NCBI GenBank assembly: GCA_949357655.1
Contig: CASHTG010000006.1
Location: 1,090,595-1,154,594, forward strand
From: Parascedosporium putredinis
Taxonomy: Eukaryota; Ascomycota; Sordariomycetes; Microascales; Microascaceae
Reading direction: 5' to 3'
Length of the DNA stretch: 64,000 bases
A model generated the notes under the pieces. It saw only the letters and a list, made by a program, of their open reading frames with translations, was not told the origin of the DNA and did not search any database. Positions 23,049-35,419 of the stretch are shown piece after piece. Position numbers and translations under genes: made by a program. How positions within the stretch are numbered: the stretch's first letter is position 1; the number at the start of each line of letters is the position of its first letter.

Positions 23049-25121
23049 ATGTCGCATCCCCTTCGAACGACCAAGAGAGTCCTCCAAGGAGCATGCACAA
23101 TACGCTCACTCCACCTCAGATAATCCAAGCCATGACCCCTGAATATCGCGCACAGGTGGAGGCTAGACTGAAAAGGAAGATCGACTTGCGGCTGTTGCCA
23201 ATTTCTATCTTGATGTACATACTCAATTATCTTGATAGGTCTGACAACCCTGCCATCATTCTTCACAGCAAACCCTGAGCTCATCTAGTGGTAGGAATAA
23301 CATCGCTGCTGCGGCTCTTGGTGGGATTAAAGAAGAGTTAAATTTGAAGGGAAATCAGTTTCCGGTATGTCATAATATAACCTTGAGGCCGTACCACTCA
23401 CTAGTATCAACTGACCGTTATCACAACCTCTAGACTGCCGTGAGCATCTTGTTTGTTGGGTACGAGTCGACCTGCGAGTTTCTTGTCTGCCTTTCTTATG
23501 TACTTTACAAGCCTCTAATCCGTCCCATTGGTGCTGTAGCTACTTGTTGATGCAGGTTCCTCCAACCTCTTCCTTAACAAGATTGGGAAGCCGGCCATAT
23601 ACCTTCCGACAGCGGTCCGTCCTGCTTACAACCCACGCCCTTCATCCGTGGATTCCTAACCTATGTTTCTTCATCGCTAACAAAGGATCAGATGGTGATT
23701 TGGGGCATAATTTCCGCAGCCACTTCAGCTGTAACCAGCTACGGTGGCCTTCTTGCAATTCGATTCTTCTTGGGTTTTGTTGAAGCCGCGTTCTTTGTAC
23801 GTCGTTGTCGCCAAGCCAACCCCTTGTCCTGATTACCTCCCCCAGCGATGATTCGGACGGGCATACTCTCCTCGAACAGTTATAGTCTACGCAAAAGAGG
23901 GCCTCTACTAAATCCCATCTCTATCCTTGCATAGCCCGGATGCCTTTATTACCTCTCTTGCTGGTACGTTAGGTCTGAGCTCGGGCTCCGTACTACACTT
24001 CTGTACTCTGGTGCTCTCATCTCTGGGGCCTTCTCTGGCCTCATCGCAGCGGGAATAACCAAGAATATGGATGGTTTGTTAGGATGGCGTGCTTGGCGAT
24101 GGCTATTTCTTATAGAAGGCGTGGTCACTGTAGCTGTCGCTCTCGCTGCCTACTTCGTGCTCCCCAACTTTCCTCGCACCACGAGTTGGCTTGACGAGGA
24201 GGAGAAGGCACTAGCCATCTGGCGCCTTAAAGAAGACGTCGGAGAAGACGACTGGGTCGACAGTGAAGATCAGTCCCTTTTAGGGGATTTATGGAAGCGC
24301 TGGGAGACCTCAAAACTTGGGTACTAGTGAGTTCTAATCCCATCTAATGGCTCACTACACGGCGGTCACCCCCTTGTGGAAACGTTCTGACTCTTTCCAT
24401 GTCTCCAGTTATTGCTTGTGTTTTGCATTGTGGCAAGTGGATCCATCACAAACTTCTTTCCAACAGTGGTGAAAAGTTTAGGTTATGGCGACGTCCCAAC
24501 GCTGCTTTTAACCAGCCCGCCCTATGTGCTTTGCTTTCTTGTCACATGCCTCAATTCATGGCATGCAGACCGTACCGGGGAGAGGTATTTACACGTCGTT
24601 CTACCTCTCATGGTCGCAGTTGTAGCCTTCATTTTGGCAGCAAGTACGACCACTATGACCCCCGGTATATTAGCATGATGCTTATGGTATGGTCGCCATA
24701 ATCCCCGCCTCTTGTTTGATTTGGGGCCCCGTGACGAAGCAGTTGTGTTTATGTAGAAACTAATTTGCGTTCTCTAGTTACCCGGTATCTACAGCGGTTA
24801 TACCACCTCGCTTGCCTGGATATCTAACACTTTACCGCGCCCCCAGCCAAAAGAGCCGCCTCGTTAGCTTTTATAAACGCTGTGAGCAACTGCTCGTCGA
24901 TCTATGCCTCCTACTTATACGCCGACAACATGGGGCCACGATACATTGGCGCTTTTGTGCACAATTGCGTCGCCTGCTTCCTTGCGGCATGCGCAGCCAC
25001 TCTTCTCCGGTTGATTTTGACAAAATTAAACAAGAAGTTGGACAGGGGAGAGTACGTGAAAGGGGCAATTGGTGGGACACCAGGGCGAGCCGTCGAGCAT
25101 GGGTTTAGATTCAAGGTGTAA
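23049..25121 (+). CDS. MFS transporter, anion:cation symporter (Dal5/Tna1-like) family
   Basis: Plasma-membrane permease for a small organic anion (inferred; substrate unknown). Exons by frame and splice signals: 23049-23238, 23295-23364, 23434-23459, 23540-23614, 23692-23796, 23935-24326, 24409-24686, 24778-25121. The product carries the family marks RKIDLRLLPISILMYILNYL-DRNNIAAAALGG, RFFLGFVEAAFF-PGCLYYLSCWY, GWRAWRWLFLIEG, LNSWHADRTGERY and GPRYIGAFVHN, about 12 membrane segments in all. ATG 23049 (MSHP...) is in frame only if one C is restored at 23058-23061; ATG 23093 is the first start in the uncorrected frame. Further -1 changes lie at 23559-23563, 24278-24281 (T4), 24659-24663 (C5) and 24840-24844 (C5), each repaired by one extra base in a homopolymer. 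Confidence 0.88.
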
Positions 25122-25564
25122 TGGTTCTTCCCTAGGACAGCCATTAACGGTTGGAGACCAAGGCTCATGCTCTTCGATGGTCAGCAGTTCATTGAATGGA
25201 CTTAGTCTGGTGAATTGGCTCGTGCGAGACAAGAGTGGGTTCGTATTGTTTGCAGTAAAGCAATAATATCAGATGCTAAATATAACCGCGTTTGATATCT
25301 TATTTTGGTTGTATTCGCGCATCCGCACGACGCCGGGGAATTTCCGATCACTAGTCTAGACCCTGGGGTTTGCGCCTGGAATTTATAAACTTGATAGGCG
25401 GCTAACTGGGGAATATCTCCGTTGTACGACGAGTGTCTGAGCCTTTGAATAGTATGTGGTACTATAAGAGATCATGATCAAGAAGTTCTTTCTAATACCT
25501 CGCCTAGTCCTATACCAGGACATGAGGAGGAGCTCAATAAATCTCATATATGCGGACATTAGGT
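25122..25564. other. 3' flank of the MFS gene
   Basis: Normal-composition DNA after the transporter stop codon; no gene recognised. It leads into a small AT-rich patch. Confidence 0.5.
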
Positions 25565-25900
25565 GCATAACATTACCTAGACACCATATACTAATATAAT
25601 TATACTAGATTTAAAGATGTTATATATATATAATATATAATATTTTTTATATATGATTTAATTAAGTATACTTACTTAGAATAAAATTTATATTAAGATA
25701 CTTTATATTAAAACTTTTATAATATAAATATTATAAAATAAAAAACCCCTTTTTATATTTAAATATTTAATAAAGAATATTTTTATTAGTTTAAATTAAT
25801 ATTAAATAATATTAATCTTCTTTATTAGCTCTATATTAGGTAGGTATATTAAATGCTACTTATAATTATACTACCTAAGCAGTTTTTTATAAAAGTTTTA
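25565..25900. other. Small AT-rich RIP-like patch, element relic
   Basis: About 330 bp of extreme AT content inside a gene-rich stretch, almost free of CpA, TpG and CpG and full of TATATA words. Composition matches the large mutated blocks. No terminal repeats could be defined, so the source element is unknown. Confidence 0.6.
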
Positions 25901-26178
25901 TAGATATGGTGGCTTACTAAACTAAGCTCCTCGGTATTCCTATACCTTCTACCTCGGTATGTTCCTCTCCGTCCCCGTCCTTTTGCTCTAATGTACTTCT
26001 GTTTGTTCAGTTCCGGTGGCCCCCTGCAACAGGATTCGCCACACAATTTTGCTTGGGTCAGCCCTCAAACCTCGGTATATATATAGCGATTCCTCATGTT
26101 GTCTTTACAGCCACCCCTTCTTACCTCTCTTTCGCGAACGTGACTGACGCGCTGGGTGCGGCAATTCATCTTATAGAG

Positions 26179-27307
26179 ATGAGTGTATTTGGCTTACTCG
26201 TCCCCGTCATTGGGCCTCTTACAGCAGCCTCAGCTGGCTATGCCGCATGGAAAATACAATGGATTTCCCTTCTGAGGGCTTTCCTCACTGGGCCAGGGCG
26301 CTACCAGCGCATTTTATTTGTTCTTTTTGCCCTCTTAAATTGGAAGAATATGCCATTTGCCTGGACCGTGAGTTTGTTTCCCTCTTCCCATCATCCTCCT
26401 CGGGTTCTTGCACGATGGCGTGTGTATTGTGGAAATCTATACTTAAACATGCCGCAATTTACCCAACTAGACACGAATATTTTACGCTGTTTACTATCAC
26501 CATCTCCTTCGTCGTGCACCAGCTCTTGGCCCACGTGCTCTATTCGCGCCCGTGATATCACGATCCCGTGCACCACTTCTTGAAATCGATTATAATATTC
26601 ATAAATCCAACTCAACCTATTTCGCAGACCTCGACGTGAGTCGGACCCACCTTGTATCATATATATGTGGCCCCGGACTACGGTCTCTTTCGAGAAATGA
26701 AGCGACGCACCTCATCGCCGACCCTACCACCCTAAAGCCCGCCTCTGGGAAGCTGGGCATTATGCTCGGTGCCGTGCACTGCTCTTTTCACAAAGAGATA
26801 CCCCCATATGCGCCCTACGAGATGTGGAGCCGCATCCTGTCTTGGGATAGGAAATGGCTTTACATAGTAACGCATTATGTGCCTAAAGATCTGGGTCGTC
26901 CTTCCCAGTGGTTAGACCCCAGGTTTAACAAATTGAGCCGCAGTAGTGAAGAGCCAATTGACGACTGGGAGAAAAAGATGTACGCTACGGCGGTAAGCAA
27001 GTACGTCTTCAAACTCGGCCGATTAACGATCCACCCTGCTACCGTACTCGCGGAAAGCGGTCTTCTCCCGGAGCGCCCTGGGGGTTGGGTAGTTAATAAT
27101 TCCGTTATCTCGGAGACTCCAGGTGCAGACCAGCCCGACAACACTTTGAAAGTGTGCTGGCAGGATGATGGCTGGAGTTGGAACCGCGTTGAGCAGCGCC
27201 GTATAGCTGGAATGAGGTTCGCCGAAAAGTTTGGTGCCATGGATAGCCTTCAAAAGGCCTTCGATGGTGGCCAAGGAGCTGTTGTTGGTCACTTCGGACC
27301 CGGGTAG
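26179..27307 (+). CDS. THEM6-like thioesterase-fold (4HBT) membrane protein
   Basis: Fungal member of the THEM6/4HBT_2 hot-dog family, often loosely named 'capsule polysaccharide biosynthesis protein'; activity unproven. ATG 26179 starts MSVFGLLVPVIGPL, a membrane-anchoring N-terminus. A GTGAGT donor follows AFAWT-like coding at 26368; no clean AG acceptor is seen, but restoring one A before 26414 would give CACAG. The chain resumes VLWKSILKHAAIYPTRHEYF. A -1 change near 26550 (CCGTG for CCGGTG) joins LAHVLYSRP to VISRSRAPLLEIDYN. The hot-dog signature follows: HKSNSTYFADLDVSRTHLV, then HCSFHKEIPPYAPYEMWSRI and KYVFKLGRLTIHP. The C-terminus ends GHFGPG. Complete length for the family, about 350 residues. 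Confidence 0.8.
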
Positions 27308-29763
27308 GGTAATGTGCTACCCTTGTGTTGTGATATATCCCCTAATCTAAAGATTGAAGTGAGCAGTCCCATCAATTGATGGCCGGCTACAATGAACAGA
27401 TAACCCGTCCATATATATCTCAAAAGAAGTCTTGTCATGGCTTAGATGTCGGCGACTGATTACAGACTTGCATTGCCCATGCTTGATCTTGAGCATAATA
27501 ACTCTAGTATATAATCCGGGCAAACATCAGAACAATGAAGCAGACTCTATAGTCCCTCCAGCATCAATCCCAAATTGAGTCAGCGCTGCCCAGACAGTGG
27601 TCTGCAATGGCGTCTGATAAACCGACATAGTCTTTTGCGCTCCAAACGTGTAAATCAAGCTTAGTGTCAAGCTCATCCACCCGCAAATGGTCCCGAGGCC
27701 TTTAAAGGCGGGCTTGTCTTTTCAAAGCTTCCTGCCGGGGGACGTTCGATGGTAACGGCGGCTTGGCCACACTCGGTCCCCATCCTGTCCGCCCGAACTC
27801 GGAGTTGCGCAGTTGCGCAGTTACCGCATAGCATGTGTCCCTCTACAAAGCCCACCCGGACCTTCTTTGTATGTGCAGGGGTACCAGTTAAGCGGTCCAG
27901 GCTTGAGGAATGGGTGCGACAACCATTATCCGTCAACCCTTTAATATGATAACACTAAAGCACAATAAAATATCAGGCTACAATGGATCACAGATGGGAG
28001 TCTATTCTCAAGACGTAGCCTCATGAGATAAAGATTTGCAGAGCTTTTGTGAGATCTTAATGAACTTTTCTCATTATATGATGTGACGGTGAGCGCCTAC
28101 CTTTATCGCCAAGCTCTATGTATATACAAGTAGTCCGGTTATCGAGGGAAAAACTGCAGTTGTGTGGGCGGCTTCTTGACAGCTCCAGTGGGCGATAGTA
28201 GGTCTCCCCCAGAGCCACTGACTAGACGGGGCCTTAATACGCGAGCAGACAGCCCTCTATGCAGCCCATGGGCCAGCTCAAGAGAAAGCTTCTCATGTCC
28301 AAATTCAAATGATGCGATATCGTCGCTGTAAGTTAGTACACGTACGTCAAGGCCTAAGATTCGGTCGGAAAATAAATTGTGACCAACTCGCCATCTCTAT
28401 CATAGGTCTATGTTCAGTTTCCTCCATTAAATATTACGATTACTTATCAGCCTGTGAGAAGCGATTCTCTCGATCTTGTGAGCACTGGCACGGGGGTTGT
28501 CAGAAAACATAAACATCCATGCCCTGTAACTGCACCAGTAATCCTCTGAACTTTCTGTTTCGACATGGATCTAATTGATAGATCTAGTTGATCGATGATA
28601 GCTTGCTCAGATACCCCAATGTGCGGGCCACTTAAGAGTCTGCTTTGGGCCGTGTTCTCTTAAATAGCGGGGCTTCATGCGATGCGATGAGATACCGCCA
28701 GCATGGGATAACAAGATTAGCGAACAAGGGGCTCTGGTTTTGGTGTGTTGAGTATGATTATGTCGTAGCACCCATTTGGATCCGTAGCATGGAAGGCAAA
28801 CATCGGAGCCCGAGGAAACCAAAGAATAGATTGAAGAGGTTCTCGCATCCGCTGCAGATTAAAAAAGAAAAAAAAAAGACAAAAAAGACCAAAAAGACCA
28901 AAAACCATCACTTCGATCAAAACGCGTAGGAAGAGAGTGATGATCTAAGGGGTGACGGGGCTCACCGACTCGCGCATGTCTTGGGCGAGAGGACACTGTA
29001 GGTATTTTCCCAGCGGTTGTGGCGCTGGGGTGCCGGTTGCTTGGACCGCTCATCGATATGCTTATATAAGCAACATCTCGACAAGCCTATCAGAAAAACA
29101 GCTCTCAAGACAGGTAATCGAGACTGCTCCATGTAAAAATTACCTTTCGAATACCATATCTTTAGTCCTATTGATAGTGTGCCTATTATTTGAAAATATA
29201 GGCCTTATACATGACTGTCTGCCCTTGACTTATCAGACTAAGGTCAAAGTTGTTGCGTTTTGAATTCCTCAGCTATTATCCAAGTAGAAAATTATCTTCT
29301 TACACAGTGCTACACAATCAAAATCCTTCGCAGACTGTGTATCAATATTATGAGCAGACTGTGCCAGTATTGAAAGGGACACACTGCCATCTGGTTCCAT
29401 CCCCTGCACAGCTGAGGGCAACATACACTACATTGGCTATCATCATGACAGGGGCCAGTGCTCAAGTGCTCCTAGTCCTCTATTCCTTCTCCACTAATAT
29501 TATGGTGAAGAGACTTGACTTGACGGGATTTTGCCAGGTCTACCCTCAATCAATATTGCACACCCCTTCACATCAATCTTTCTCCTTTTCAACCCCTTTA
29601 CCACATTGTTCTTTTCAATCCCGTCGCCCCCACCTCGCTTCGTTTCCAGAATACTTGCACTTTCTTCGCTTCCCCACTTCGCACCGACCCGTAACAAATG
29701 TACATCACGATTTTGTTGAACTTGTCAAGATTCTGGTAGCCACTCTGCCTTCTCGGTCCCGCT
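27308..29763. other. Long 5' region of the NsdD-like gene; no supported gene
   Basis: About 2.45 kb of normal-composition DNA. A purine-only run of A-rich AAAAAGAC units lies at 28860-28905. Short open frames look like no known protein; a minus-strand hydrophobic stretch at about 27710-27545 resembles a protein C-terminus but was not identified. The length fits the extended upstream regions usual for developmental regulators. Confidence 0.45.
28860..28905 (+). repeat. A-rich purine tract with AAAAAGACC units
   Basis: Low-complexity A/G-rich run with imperfect repeats of AAAAAGACC. Length in such tracts is error-prone in long reads. Confidence 0.7.
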
Positions 29764-31449
29764 ATGGAAGCGGGTGGTATAGGAACAAGGCAAAGGTTAG
29801 TTGACAACTCGGTAATCTTGTGATTGCTTCGACAATTGTTTTGTAGCATGTTTCATAACCCACTTGAGCCTGTGACGGACGCGAACGCAAAAAGGTTTCC
29901 TGTCGCGCGCTCCCACCAATTCTTCTGTTTGCTAACCCTTCGTAGTGGTAGCACCTCTGCCAGGAGTCCGAACCTGTACAGCCAACCAAGTCGGGATGGG
30001 CCACGAGAGGCCCCCGAGCGTCATTACGGAGTGCCATCTGCTATGGCGACAGCCGTGATCATCAAGCCAACGACATCATACTCCCCATCTTCTCAGGCAC
30101 TCAACACGCATTATCCGCATATAAACCACACGCCCACTATTGCAGAGATGATACCGCCAACCGAAGCCCGACGGCATTCAGACCCAGCTGAAGTCTTGCC
30201 TCATCGGCAATCGTTGCCTTCGATTTCCGAAGTTATTTCCTCCACCACAGCCACATCAAGCGGATTTCCCCCAACGTCTGTGTCTGCTACCCAGTCTCTA
30301 TCCCCCTTTCCACCATCATTTGCCACTCAACCACGACCATATGGCGAGTCCCAGGCAGCTCGAGATAAAGTATCTTCACGCTCAACACATGCGCCTTCTT
30401 ACGGGCGACCAGAACCTCTAGTACCCTTTGTCGAGTCCCCCGAAACACTACCTACAACCCTCCATCCGGACCTCCTAATTCTGCCCCCTTCGGCCCACAT
30501 CCAAGTACGACCATAAAGCAAGATCAGAACCGGTTCGATCCTGACAAGACATCGTCAGACCAGCATCCTAATGGATCTTATTCGCAGCCGGTCCCTTTAG
30601 CTCCTTACTCCGTTGTCGGACAGTTGTCCAATGCCCATTCTAGCCTCTCCTTGGCGTATCCCATGTCCCCGCGGCATATCATTCCGCCTCTCCCACCTCC
30701 TTTCGAATCCCAAAGAGCCCTAAGAGCTGAAGAAACCGAGCCTCCCCACACCCGGCCGAGGTATGACCTAACGTTGAATCGCCATATTGAAGCTTGGTCA
30801 TACCAAGAATGCCTTAGCCGAGTAAGTCATCCCCATGTAAGGCGGCTAGTCTTTCTAGGCTAACTGTAAAGCAAGGTCGCTACGTGTTCAAGGACCATAT
30901 TCAACTTTGCGGAGGGCTACGGAAAAATTGCACAAGAACAACATACCTCAAGGCCGATACCTGAGAGGTTACCGACTGATCGAGAGGTATCTGACATGCT
31001 TGCCAACCTAGATTATATCCGGACGTCTCTAGAGAATGTACGGGATTTGGTACAGCAGAGTAATAGAAGTGAAGTGCCCCGGGAGCCGAAGGGAAAAGCA
31101 CCCATGGAGGAGGATGACTCTCAATGTATGATGGGGCCAACAAGACGGCAGCTGTTGGGGCCCCAGAAGTGAAAAAGAGACGTGGGGTAAGAGTCCGTCC
31201 ACCTTGAATCCGGTTGATCATATTCCGGCACTCCTGTGCATTCTAACTTTTGACCGGCAATTGTAGCGCGCCGCCCCTCCCGGGAGATGCCACAGTTGCA
31301 ATCGAATCGACACCCCTGAATGGAGACGCGGACCGGATGGCGCTCGTACACTTTGCAATGCCTGTGGGCTTCATTATGCGAAACTCGAAAGGAAGCGGCA
31401 GCTAGAGGCAAGGTCAATTCGGCCAAGACAAGCAGATGAAACAACCTGA
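29764..31449 (+). CDS. nsdD: GATA-type zinc-finger transcription factor, NsdD-like
   Basis: Nuclear GATA factor; NsdD orthologues control sexual development and conidiation in aspergilli. ATG 29764 (MEAGGIGTRQ) joins over intron 29796-29846 to MFHNPLEP; an ATG at 29848 is an alternative start. A 51-bp in-frame intron 29895-29945 (TGCTAAC branch, TAG) is likely. The Ser/Pro-rich middle includes RQSLPSISEVIS (about 30208). Intron 30832-30875 leads to SRTIFNFAEGYGKIAQEQ and VRDLVQQSN, the conserved NsdD block before the finger. Intron 31187-31266 precedes the finger: CHSC-x17-CNAC, with TPEWRRGPDGARTLCNACGL, then YAKLERKRQLEARSIRPR and a stop at 31447. Two -1 changes: 30468 (GG) and 31133-31136 (G4). 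The single CX2C-X18-CX2C-type finger separates it from two-finger siderophore regulators. Confidence 0.88.
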
Positions 31450-33044
31450 GGGTGAGCTCGTCATCTCGTAGCTCTTAGCTCCTCCGCTGTCTTGGCTCTT
31501 CGCTTGTGATTAGTTCATCCGGAGTTGGAACCTACTGTGACCTCACGGGGAACTCTCCTCTTCGATACGAACTAGAATTATCGGCGAGTGTCCAGTGTCT
31601 CTTTCTAGCTCGGTCATCCCTCTGAGCGTTATTGAAGAGAAGGTCGAGTCGGCTCCGATCTGCTGGCGCCCCTATCCCGCACGCTTCTCTCGTCCCCTCC
31701 TTAGCCAGCTGTGGATACGCGCAAGTCGTAACATAGTAAACAGCTTCTTGGTAGCAGAACTTACCCCTCACACACTGACCAGGGCCTGTTCACCGGAAAA
31801 TCCTCGTGACAGCGAGTGCATAGACAGAGGGTTCGCCAACGCTCTGGTCGATCCTACTACCTAAGAATGAATGTGCTGCGCGCTTCTCTTTCTCCGCACA
31901 ATAAACACGCCACTATGCGAGAGTGCGCTGGATAAGGCAGCACTGTCAGCAAGGCATTTGCAATAGTACATAGCGGTACCGGCATGGGGATCCTCAAGGC
32001 GGGTTTCATAACCAAAGTAGCAGCCGAGAAGCAACTATCACGAACCATGGACTCACTCCGTTGACTCGTTTCTGTCCCTAGCCATCACATTTTCATTTCC
32101 CGATATGACCAGCGAACATTTTGATGCCGGTCTTAGCTTGGGCTTACGAGCAACAGACCCCACCCGGGGGTAGGTCAGATGGATCAGAAGCATACACCAA
32201 GTCTGTACTATTAGCCATCTATGGGGACCTAAGCACAGGTCCTATCTTAAACCGGTCGTCGAGGAGACGATTTGAGGGCCTGCCTCAATACTACCACTTC
32301 TGTCCTATGATTACAGCACACCAGAAACGCGCCAGAGCAGCACCTTGGCTTTTAAACGTCTCCCATATAGGAAAATACAAACTTATAGTGTTCCCGTAAC
32401 GACAGTGCCCGTGATACATCTGCTCGGTTTCTGGAGGCATGCAGCCCCTTGTACCTCTCCAGGGACGATCTGCAAATAGGGACGCTGTCACATAGTAATG
32501 ATTTTAAAGTCTTAGTTTAAAGAGAAGCCCTTCCCTCTCCCTTCCACCGGATGAAAGAATAGGAATTAAGGGGCATGTAAAATTGGGGGCTTTCGTGTAT
32601 GCATGTATTTTCTAATGTATCTCAGATATTTGTGAGGAGGGGTTTCCGATCTCAGTTTTCACGATGCCAGTTGCAGTGTTCGCGGCTCCGGTTATTCAAG
32701 ATAGTTTCTCCCGTTATCGCTGAGTGGCTTTGTCTTCTCCTCTCGCCGGTATTTCGCACAGAAATAATGAGATTCCCGGGTATTAGATGCGCCGGGCTCA
32801 ACTATCTCGGAAGCGAGTATACACATCACTTCTCGATACACATCACTTTTCGCTCCTAAGCTTAAGTCTAGTCTATACAGGGTGTATACGGCGATGACGA
32901 CCAAAGCCCGCCTTTTGTTTACTACTCTTTATGCCTGTATGGTAGGATAAACTGAAGTAGAATGAGAATGACCCCAGCGAATATTACTACAGCGCCATCA
33001 AGCCTAGGCTTGCCGCGCAATGCCCTGGGCTTCTCAGCACGAAT
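31450..33044. other. Convergent intergenic region, no gene recognised
   Basis: 1.6 kb between the 3' end of the GATA gene and the 3' end of the glutamate-cysteine ligase gene. Normal composition. Short open frames on both strands have no recognisable family. Confidence 0.5.
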
Positions 33045-35419
33045 TTACTTTGACCGGAACGATCCGATAAGTTTTGTCAATGTGGGTACCCCCGCGGCAG
33101 ATAAGCCCTCTCCGGCAATTTCCTTTGCTCCAATTGCTATGACCGAAGCCACTAGATCCTTTTGTACTTCGTCGTTGACAACGCTGTCGCCTTTATATCC
33201 CTTGTGGCCCTGTATGAAGTCCCTAATCCATCGAGCTGCAGTGTAAAGCTCACCGCTCGCCCTACGTCGCACAAGGTCGATGTAGGTTTCGAGCTCACAT
33301 CGCGTCCTAATATCAACATTGACGCTGTCTAGGTAGCTCTCGACAATCGGGATTAGGCCAGGGTAGCCCCCTATCGACCCATTCATGATCTCATTGATAC
33401 TCATTTCCTCATACTCGTCTTCTACTGGGCCAATAGGGGTCGTTGGTCGAGTTGGAGGAACGCTTGAACTAGTCGACTCAGCACCCCATCATCGCCTTTG
33501 TCGCCGATGGCGCACGTGATATACGTAGGGGGAAAGGGTTCTTTCGAAAGTAGAATTTTTCATTGAGTACAGCGTCGCGTGCGTGCGCTCGTTCCATATT
33601 CTCATCCACCTTTTGATGGGAATATAGAAGTTTAGATCGAAAGAGAGGATGGCACGGGTGACAAGGACCATGAAGACAGAGAAAGCAGCATTCTCAAAGT
33701 CTGTGATTTGAATTTCCATTGGTCGGAATTCAACGCGCCACCCAATGCTATTATCTGACGGAGGTGGCTTGAACCTCATGTGTTGCCAGTTCGTTGACTG
33801 GAGATTCTCGAAATGGTCTGTTTTCGTCAGGTCCAGAGATTGAAGGTCTTCTTCAAAGATGACGATGGGGTCCCTAATGAATAAGTGGGCAAAATGAGTG
33901 GCAAGTCTGTGGTCCATACCACCAGCGATCAATTGCATCTTAATATCTTCATCGACGACCAGATCTGGGTCGAGATACTCAGGTCGTAGCCGTGCATCTG
34001 AGGAAATGTAAGTGGAGTTAGAAGCGTAACGCGATTTTGGAATGCGCCATCTAGAGCTTTTCAATGGCTAAACAATATCAATAAGCATTCTTCAATGAAA
34101 TTTAGGAACTTGGTTCCACATACTTGCTCGCCAAGCTCCTCGGGGGTTCGACAGTCAACAGAATGACTGATCTGGTTCCATCGCACGTCCGTGTCAACCA
34201 GGAACCCTTTATACACGGGGGTTGCTGCGGTTAAAGCCAATAGTATAGGACCCAGAGGACTAAGTTGATCATACATCCGTCGGCCTTCGGTGATATTCTT
34301 TGCTTGAAGGTTATCTGAAGGCAACAGCTCCCCATACCAAAGGCCATGGCATCCATATGGACGAACCCTTTAGGTGCTGCCCCATTCCGGACGTCGTCAT
34401 CTTCGGCCCAGTTATGGAGGTCGTAGTCAACAGTTGTCTGCCCAATCTTCTCGGACATGCTTGTCACGGAAGATAGGGACATTGACTTGAACCTTGCGGC
34501 CTCGGCGGGATCTGATGTTAGCGGCGAGTGTAGGAAACCTGATATGGGGGTTGGCGATCTCATCTGGGACAAATTGAGAGCGCAACCTTGGTCCGGAAGG
34601 TGGGTAATATGGTGAGGTAAACTGGCCTATAGTTCCAAGGCGCGGAAAAGTGGTCAAAGTGATTGGATACTCATCTTGATGCATATGTTCCTTTGCAATC
34701 TTCCTCCTAGTTTTGTGGTGATGTATTAGCCTGCTTAGCTACGGGTGGTTTGAATCGGGATACGCTTACCTTAATCTCATATCAGCTTCAACTTGAAGGA
34801 GTTCCTTAAAGTCGATGCCCCATGGTCGACCAGGGGTTGCTTCCAACATAAATCGACCAAACTCCGGATGAAAGACCGGCGTCGGGTTGCTGGTTCACCG
34901 CATTAGACACCTTTTAGAGATCATAATTGCAAGGGGAGGCTGTACTCATTGTGCTGTCTGCCTTGAGATCCAAGCCCTTTGGCTTCGTCCTGACTATATC
35001 CTCGTCTACTCGCAGGGCTTCGAGGATTTCTGCTTGCCGGAGAGATAGGAGCACCTTTGGCCTGGAAGGAGAATAATCTACGACCAGGTACTCCACCTAT
35101 CACTCGATACTTAGTTCGAGAGGGCCGCAGGGAAGAAGAACGCCTATATATACCTCATCTCCCCAGAGCATTGCATCTCTCTCTTTACCTTTCGCCTTTT
35201 CCCAGATCTCTAGGAGTTGCTAGGGATCTCTGTTAGTCTTACGAAGAGCAATTACTTGTCTTGGCTGCAAACCTTGATTCCCAGGATCTAACCTGGTCAG
35301 CCCTCTTCTTGGCCTCGGGCCATTCTAGGGCGGTACCCAGTGCCCTACGTTTCGCGAATTAGCGATTTAGTGCAATACTCATATTGGCACATGCAAGTGG
35401 TGGCGTACAAGAGCCCCAT
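33045..35419 (-). CDS. GSH1: Glutamate-cysteine ligase catalytic subunit (gamma-GCS)
   Basis: Cytosolic enzyme joining glutamate and cysteine with ATP, the first and rate-limiting step of glutathione synthesis. The start at 35419 lies on an 11-nt first exon (ATG GGG CTC TT); splicing over intron 35408-35345 gives MGLLALGTALEWPEAKKRAD. Later exons: 35344-35273, 35219-35154 (AMLWGDE), 35096-34946 (VEYLVVDY), 34889-34770 (HPEFGRFMLEATPGRPWG), 34706-34124 and 34067-33045. Diagnostic stretches: TLTTFPRLG, DYDLHNWAEDDDVRNGAA, MDAMAFGMGSCCLQITF, LSPLGPILLALTAATPVYKG, SRYASNSTYIS, HFENLQSTNWQHMRFKPPP and GWRVEFRPMEIQITDFENAA. Frame changes occur near 35281, 34946, 34440, 34306, 33612, 33530 and 33485, mostly -1. 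It shares a 366-bp divergent promoter with UTP15. Confidence 0.9.

Noticed and set aside
27545..27936. Minus-strand open frames with a hydrophobic C-terminus-like stretch
   Set aside because: No family recognised, no conserved motif and frames do not join into a plausible gene. Left as unexplained intergenic DNA.
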